Below are positions 58,916 to 64,000 of a DNA stretch of 64,000 nt, one piece after another (position 1 is the stretch's first letter; every line of letters starts with the position of its first letter). The notes under the pieces were generated by a model, which saw only the letters and a program-made list of their open reading frames with translations, searched no databases and had not been told where the DNA came from. This DNA is from Phellopilus nigrolimitatus (lineage: Eukaryota > Basidiomycota > Agaricomycetes > Hymenochaetales > Hymenochaetaceae): the NCBI GenBank assembly GCA_021029095.1, contig JAJOHG010000116.1, forward strand, positions 22,643-86,642, read 5' to 3'. Both the position numbers and the translations under genes were made by a program.

Positions 58916-59673
58916 ATGCGCTCCTTCAACGTCCTCTCCATTGCCGCCGTCGCTGCGTTCTCACTCATCCCTTTTGTCTCCGCGGCTCCCGTTGATGCCG
59001 CTGTCGCTGCCGCCGTGGACGTCCGCTCCGTCGCTGTCGCGGCTGCTGCTGACGTCCGCGCGCGCGACTGTCCTGGCGTCGCCACCATCTTGACTGATCT
59101 ATCCATCAATCTTGCCGACCCTCTTCTCGGGCTCAGTAAGTGCTTTCGTAATTTTACTCCTGCTGAGGTGTCCTGAATATATGGCTCGCAGGTTACCTGA
59201 CGCCCGCGAATGCGACAAAGGAGAACATCACGCCTCTTCTCCAGGTTGTGGTTAAGGTCTCTGCTGGAGCCGTTGTCGACTTGACAGCGCTCGTTGGCTT
59301 GCCCATTGAGACCATTTTGGCGTCGGTCGACGGAACCACCACAGTCACTGTCGACGTTATCGCTCAGCTTCTTGCCAACGTCCTCTTGGTAAGATCCTCA
59401 TCTCTGTTTTATCTGATGCATTATTCTCATTCCTGTATTTAGTCCATTGGCCTGATTCTGTCAACCCTCCTGGGGGTTTGCCTCGACCCCGAAATCCTTC
59501 TGAGCGTTGTCGTCGATGTCGAACTCGGCCTTTGCCTCGGCAACCTCGTCAGCGCCGTCATTGCGCTCGTCGGCGGTCTCGTAGACGCGATAGTCGGGCT
59601 TCTCGGCTCCCTGGGACTTATTCTCACCTCCCTCAATCTCCAGATAGTCGGAAAGCTGCTCAACATCTGCTAA
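58916..59673 (+). CDS. Small secreted hydrophobic protein
   Basis: Three exons (58916-59135, 59192-59388, 59443-59673) give 215 aa. The N-terminus MRSFNVLSIAAVAAFSLIPF followed by VSAAP is a clear signal peptide. An Ala/Val-rich spacer with a possible dibasic-type site (VRARDCPG) comes next. The mature part is Leu/Val/Gly rich and holds four widely spaced Cys (DCPG, VCLDP, LCLGN, and the terminal NIC). It lacks the Cys-Cys pairs of hydrophobins, so it is not one by pattern. It may be a cell-wall or surface protein; the family is not recognised. The TATA box and CT-rich leader suggest strong expression. Confidence 0.8.
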
Positions 59674-60178
59674 ACGGATCGTCGATAGCATGATATATGC
59701 CGTTCTTTAACGGGGGTCTCTTCTTATAACTTCGTGTTTTGCATTCATGTCTCGCTGCCATCATGTTAAGATTAGTGCATTGGCCAATTAATTTTCTGAA
59801 CTATGATCCTACTGCATAGTATGAGTGATGTGTTTGTGATTCAAAAAAATTCACATGGAAATCTCCTTTGACTCTTCTGACGTTTCGAATAGAGATAACT
59901 TTGCGATGCTTTAGGTTTGAATCGAATTTCAAAGCACACATCGGTTGTGATTTGGGATGGATTCATGCATGTGATTCATAAGTAACAACACTTTGCAGAA
60001 TGAACTTATGTTAGTAATGATTTAGAAGATCCTATATTAGTTGTTCAAAAGGATCGGCGCCCTAATTGGGGGTCGGCGTTCGCGCGACGCGTTGTTCTAC
60101 CTTTCCTTTGAAGTCGACGCGCCCCAGCCTTTCCTCGCTTTCCTTTGTACACCCATCTCTGGGGAGAAGAAAGCAAAC
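59674..60178. other. Gene-free spacer
   Basis: About 500 bases hold the 3' flank of the secreted-protein gene and the 5' flank of the next gene. No repeat or gene is recognised. Confidence 0.45.
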
Positions 60179-61956
60179 ATGGGAGACACCAAACGAACCT
60201 CAAACTCACTGTACGACGACTCTAGCTTTGGGAGCGCGTCGGCGTCGCGCTGGACATACGACGCCGCGGCGCAGGAGCCGGACGCAGACACGGACCACGT
60301 CGTCTGGCAGCCCTCCCAGTCAAGCTGCGAGGCGCTCAACCAGCTTTTGAAAGACGCGAATTGGCCGAGAAGATGTGCGTGCTTTTTTTGAGCTTCTCCG
60401 ACATTGCAGTCGCGACGGCTTTGTGTTCTGTATGGCTGCGAGGTCAATGTTGCTTGCGCTGACGGGTGCTTTCTCTTTACATTCGTAGCCCCACGGAGTA
60501 CTCGCGTTAAGACGTGGACTCCCTCTCCTGGCTCAGCGACGTCCGACGCTTCCTTCTCGCCGATAACCCCTTTGACAATAGCAGCGCCCTCCTCACGCGT
60601 TCGACGGCCATCGAAACGCCGGCCATCCAACGTTCCCGACACGGTTGACGAATCTGGGGAAATCTCTGCGCCATCCCGCACACTCGAGCATCTAACAACA
60701 GCCAGTCCGAGCGCGCTCATCGCGCTCATCAAGGACGTGTCGGCGAAGGTGGACGAGGATACGAAGCTCAAACGCCAGGCACTCGAAGGCGCCCGGGCCA
60801 AAGCTCAGAAAAGAGAGCGAGACAAAGAAAAACGGCGCATAGTACAGGCGTCTGGGGTGTCGAAGAGGCGGAGCGGGAGTGGTGGCCCGTCGTCTGCAGC
60901 CGACGTCAAAGGAAGGGGGAGAGAATATGCTCATGACAAAAAGCAGGACTACCAAGAGGAAGAAATGCAGGTGGATGCCGCCATGGACGTCGATACGGAT
61001 GCTCATCGTATGCCGCCGCCGCCAACAATCCCGGCGCCTCGACTTCGGTCTGGCACCGTAACTGCTTCGTCGCACGTTCAGGACGCAAAGGCAGAAGAAG
61101 ACGTGGTGGGCTCGCATAAGATTGCAGATGCGTCCCTTTCCCCGTCCACATCTTTTGATACGAATTTCGCTCGTGCGGCTCTTTCCGCGCCGATTACGAC
61201 TCCTAATCCAATCACAAAGGCTGACCCGCGGAAAGCCAGACCCGCTCGCGACTCTGAGGAAAGCGGGACGAAGGGAGGAATTTCCACGTCAATGTCTTCC
61301 ATGTCTATTGTTCCCAGATCGAAATCCCCCGCCAACGCAGCCCGCCCTTCGCGCGCCCCTCCAACGAGTCTGAACTTACGCTCCAACCCTGCGCCTGCTC
61401 CGGCAAAACCCGCTCTTCAAGCTGCGCCGCCAAACCAAGCTACATGGAAGCCGAAGGCCCCGCCCGCGCTCGGGATGCGCCGCCGGGGAAACAGCCAGAC
61501 GCCGCCTCCAAGCCAAGGCTTCGGCACTTCGGATCTTCCTGTGAAGCAGAAGCAGTTCCGGACGCCGTTCGCAAAGACAAAGCCTGCCCCGGCCCCACTA
61601 CCGTGCCCGTGCCCGTGCGACAGCCGAGTTCTTCTACATCGGCTTCGCATATCAGTTCAATGAGTGCGATTCGCGGGAAGCCTGCGCCTGTCGTACCGCC
61701 ATCCATTTCTGTCAAGTCCGAACGAAACCCAACATCCGGGCGCAGCTATGGATCTGCGAACGTGAAAGCGTCTCCAGGCGGTCAGCCGAACGATCGGTCT
61801 CCAGACAAGCCGAATCACTCTCGACATCAGAGCGCCGGGGCCGCTGACGATGGGCGTTCGTCTCCCGCACCAGAGGCGGACATCAGTTTCAGCTCCGGAA
61901 ACTTTGATAATATCGACGAAGATGAGCTTGAGGAGGTTTGTAGGATGTTTGACTAG
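60179..61956 (+). CDS. Disordered protein with acidic C-terminus, function unknown
   Basis: Three exons (60179-60374, 60489-61540, 61624-61956) give 526 aa. Intron 2 (83 nt, gtgaag...cgacag) is inferred from the frame change between two clearly related Ser/Pro-rich stretches. The N-terminus (MGDTKRTSNSLYDDSSFGSA, then HVVWQPSQSSCEALNQLLKD) may fold. A charged helix follows (about 165-200: LKRQALEGARAKAQKRERDK). The rest is low-complexity Ser/Pro/Arg. The end is acidic: FDNIDEDELEEVCRMFD. No known domain is recognised. The ATG at 60179 has a good context (aaacATGG); an upstream in-frame ATG at 60041 is possible. Confidence 0.68.
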
Positions 61957-62929
61957 AGACGGTCTGGCAGCATTGATCAAGTTTTGGTCGGATGCTCGGC
62001 TTTGTGTGCAGGCGTGGGTTAATGTCTGGCTCTCGACGGCACGATACTTACATGTATCATTCATATTTCTGCTAATGTCCTGAGGATAAACACCCTGTTT
62101 TTTTTTTTTTCCTATCCAAATTGGAATTGTGGTATCGACATGTATAATTATGTAGTCACTACGATGTGTCCGATGGGCTGCCTGTAAGCTTTGGTGACTC
62201 GCCAAGTTTGCTCAATGAAGCACGAGTTGTAATGTCAGACACAAGAATTGTGTTTTGCGAAGGCCACGATGATTCGCGGCCAAATCTGCGGTCTCACTGC
62301 TCCGTCGTTCTTGTCGGTCAAATGATAAAGCCAGCAAGTGGCACTGCGACTCAAGGACACTCGGAAGGTCAGAGCACAACAAATCAATTATTGTGCAAGC
62401 GGACACGCGCCGCGCAGGAGACAATCTGTCCACAACTACGAAATATCGTGTCGAATGTATGTATCGTATACTTAAGAACGCGGGGCGCGGTCGTTTCGCG
62501 TATGACATAGAATGGGAAACAAATGGGGGTCAGGGCACGGAAGCAACAAGTAAGCACTAAGCACATGGTAGAGCAATAGGACAGAGCTAAAGATATCGGG
62601 AGCCAGCAGCGAGAAACCAGAGTTACTTTACATATGCGGGAGAAAGGGGGGTCTACGAGTCCACAAGACAAATCACCAAAGGGCAGCCAAAGGGAAGAAA
62701 AAGACAACAGGAACCGGAATAAGAGGCAGTCGGACTGCTGGTATAGACTAAAAGACTAGGGCAGGGAATGAGGCTGCAATATATACAACGTGCGTGTGTG
62801 TGCGTCTGGGTTGTATCGGGTGTTATCAGCGTATCAGAGTCCAAGAAATGGGTCGAGTCCGAGCGAGTGTTAGCGTCCTTTGCTCTTCTAATTTTCCTTT
62901 CTTTATAGATATGCACGCTATGTACGCGG
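61957..62929. other. Gene-free spacer between convergent genes
   Basis: I see no gene or repeat. It holds the 3' flanks of the disordered-protein gene (plus) and the GH16 gene (minus), with a poly-T tract at about 62098-62110. Confidence 0.5.
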
Positions 62930-64000
62930 CTAGCACGTCTTCCACATCTTGACATAGTCGCTGCAGAAAAGGGGGCGTCAGCGCTGCAGATATAACAGGA
63001 GCGGGAGAAAACGAAGGGAGATACGCACATGCGGAACGCGCGGTCGTCGTCGCTCGTCGGCCACGTCGGGGACCAGGTGCTCTGCGCGCTCGCAAAGTCC
63101 GTCATCGCAGCTATATCCACGCGCGATCAAAGCAAGAACGCAGGAGCAGAAGAAGAGAGACACGTACTGTCCGACCCGTCGAACCACATCTTGCCGCCCT
63201 GCTTGTCGGGGAACCACCCGCTCGTCCCGCCGACTGCGAGGTCGATGATCAGGTAGAACTCCTGGTCGAAGGGCGCCGCGTTGCCCTGGCCCTCCCAGAT
63301 GTTCGTCACGACCGCCTCCGTGCTGCCGTTCTGCGCGGTCTGCGGGAAGCCGCCGCGCTCGAAGAAGCTCGTCTTCGCGAGGCTCAGGTCGAGCATCGCG
63401 TTCAGCTGCGAGTCGACGCTGAAGCGCATGAACGAGCCCGTCCACTCGAAGGAGTACACGTGGAAGTCCGCCGCGTACGTCGTGCGCTTCTGGCTCTGCC
63501 ACCCGAACGCGCGCGCCGTGACGCTCGCAAGCGGGCCCCAGTTGAGCGACGAGCGCACGAAGTTGTCGCCCTGTGCGGGGTAGGACGGCAGGTTTCCGCG
63601 CGCCTCCATGATCTGCGCCGGAGAAACCCGCGTTAGTCATAGTTACGTATAGGGGGGAAAAGGAGGCGCTGCGCTCACGTCGATCTCGCGCTGAGCGGCC
63701 ACGGGCCGTACTTCGAGTCCGTCGGGAGCATCCAGATCGCGGGCCACAGCCAGTCTCCGACAGGCAGCTTCGCGCGCACATCGACCCTCCCGAACGTGAT
63801 GCCCGAGCTGTTTCTGCGTCGAGATGCGCGCGCTCTTCACGGGGTTGATGACCGTGCCCGAGCTCGCGCGCGACGTGACGCTGCACGCGGACACGTTCGT
63901 AGACGTGCACCCGGAGAGTTGTACGTGTGCCCGTCGAAGATCGCCGCCGCGCCGATCTCGTCCGACGTGAGCGTCGGCATGATGTACAGCTGCCCTTCTT
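62930..64000 (-). CDS. GH16 family beta-glucanase-like protein (5' end outside window)
   Basis: This is the 3' part of a minus-strand gene: exons 62930-62960, 63029-63110, 63168-63612 and 63679-64000 (continuing beyond). The GH16 signature is unmistakable: EID at the end of the upstream exon joins IMEARGN (the E-x-D-x-x-E catalytic pattern). SGITFGRVDVRAKLPVGDWL and WPAIWMLPTDSKYGPWPL precede it, and FSVDSQLNAM and FYLIIDLAVGGTSGWFP follow; the protein ends YVKMWKTC. Such enzymes act on cell-wall beta-1,3(1,4)-glucans and are normally secreted. The upstream exon needs three single-base corrections to stay in frame (near 63914, 63814 and 63688), so it is either a pseudogene or affected by sequencing errors. 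Confidence 0.82.

Noticed and set aside
58916..59673. Hydrophobin identity for the secreted protein
   Set aside because: It has only four widely spaced cysteines and no Cys-Cys doublets, unlike the eight-cysteine hydrophobin pattern.
62978..63910. 310-codon frame on the minus strand across the GH16 exons
   Set aside because: It runs through introns and is out of frame with the recognisable GH16 sequence.

Overview
The window looks like nuclear DNA of a basidiomycete, most likely an agaricomycete. Genes are packed closely and cut by many 50-70 nt GT-AG introns. It carries FunK1 fungal-type protein kinases and a large F-box family, both typical of mushroom-forming fungi. I cannot name the species.

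Layout. (1) 0.4-1.4 kb: a CmcJ/NvfI (AsaB-like) oxidoreductase gene. (2) 1.85-6.02 kb: a transposon nest. A ~0.7 kb TIR element with a TA target site holds a second copy of its own family and also a 2.8 kb hAT-like element. The hAT-like element carries pieces of host genes for ARPC1 and the carbamoyl-phosphate synthase large subunit. (3) 6.4-17 kb and 26.2-38 kb: two arms of a large inverted duplication. The left arm reads F-box(-), FunK1(+), CmcJ(+), F-box(-). The right arm mirrors it and has one additional F-box gene. (4) 18.2-25.8 kb, between the arms: three single-copy genes, namely ARG5,6 (arginine biosynthesis), a VHS-GAT trafficking adaptor, and a serine-rich protein with a KEN motif that is divergent from the adaptor. 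(5) 38.5-45.3 kb: a small hydrophilic protein, a doubtful gene, a Bem46/ABHD13 hydrolase and the checkpoint kinase Chk1. (6) 45.9-53.3 kb: a tandem pair of four-TM proteins sharing an 11-exon structure, separated by a nested pair of TIR elements. (7) 53.7-64 kb: calcineurin A, a small secreted hydrophobic protein, a disordered acidic-tailed protein and the 3' part of a GH16 glucanase that runs off the window.

How the genes relate. The recurring accessory unit is an F-box gene and a FunK1 kinase gene sharing a ~350 bp bidirectional promoter, with a CmcJ-type oxygenase next to them. The unit was copied as a block and has since diverged by a nonsense codon, a 114-codon deletion or insertion, a chimeric CmcJ gene and an orphan F-box promoter. 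The genes outside the arms look like ordinary conserved biology. Exon boundaries are my own readings of GT/AG sites and phase. Every multi-exon model reported as intact sums to a whole number of codons.
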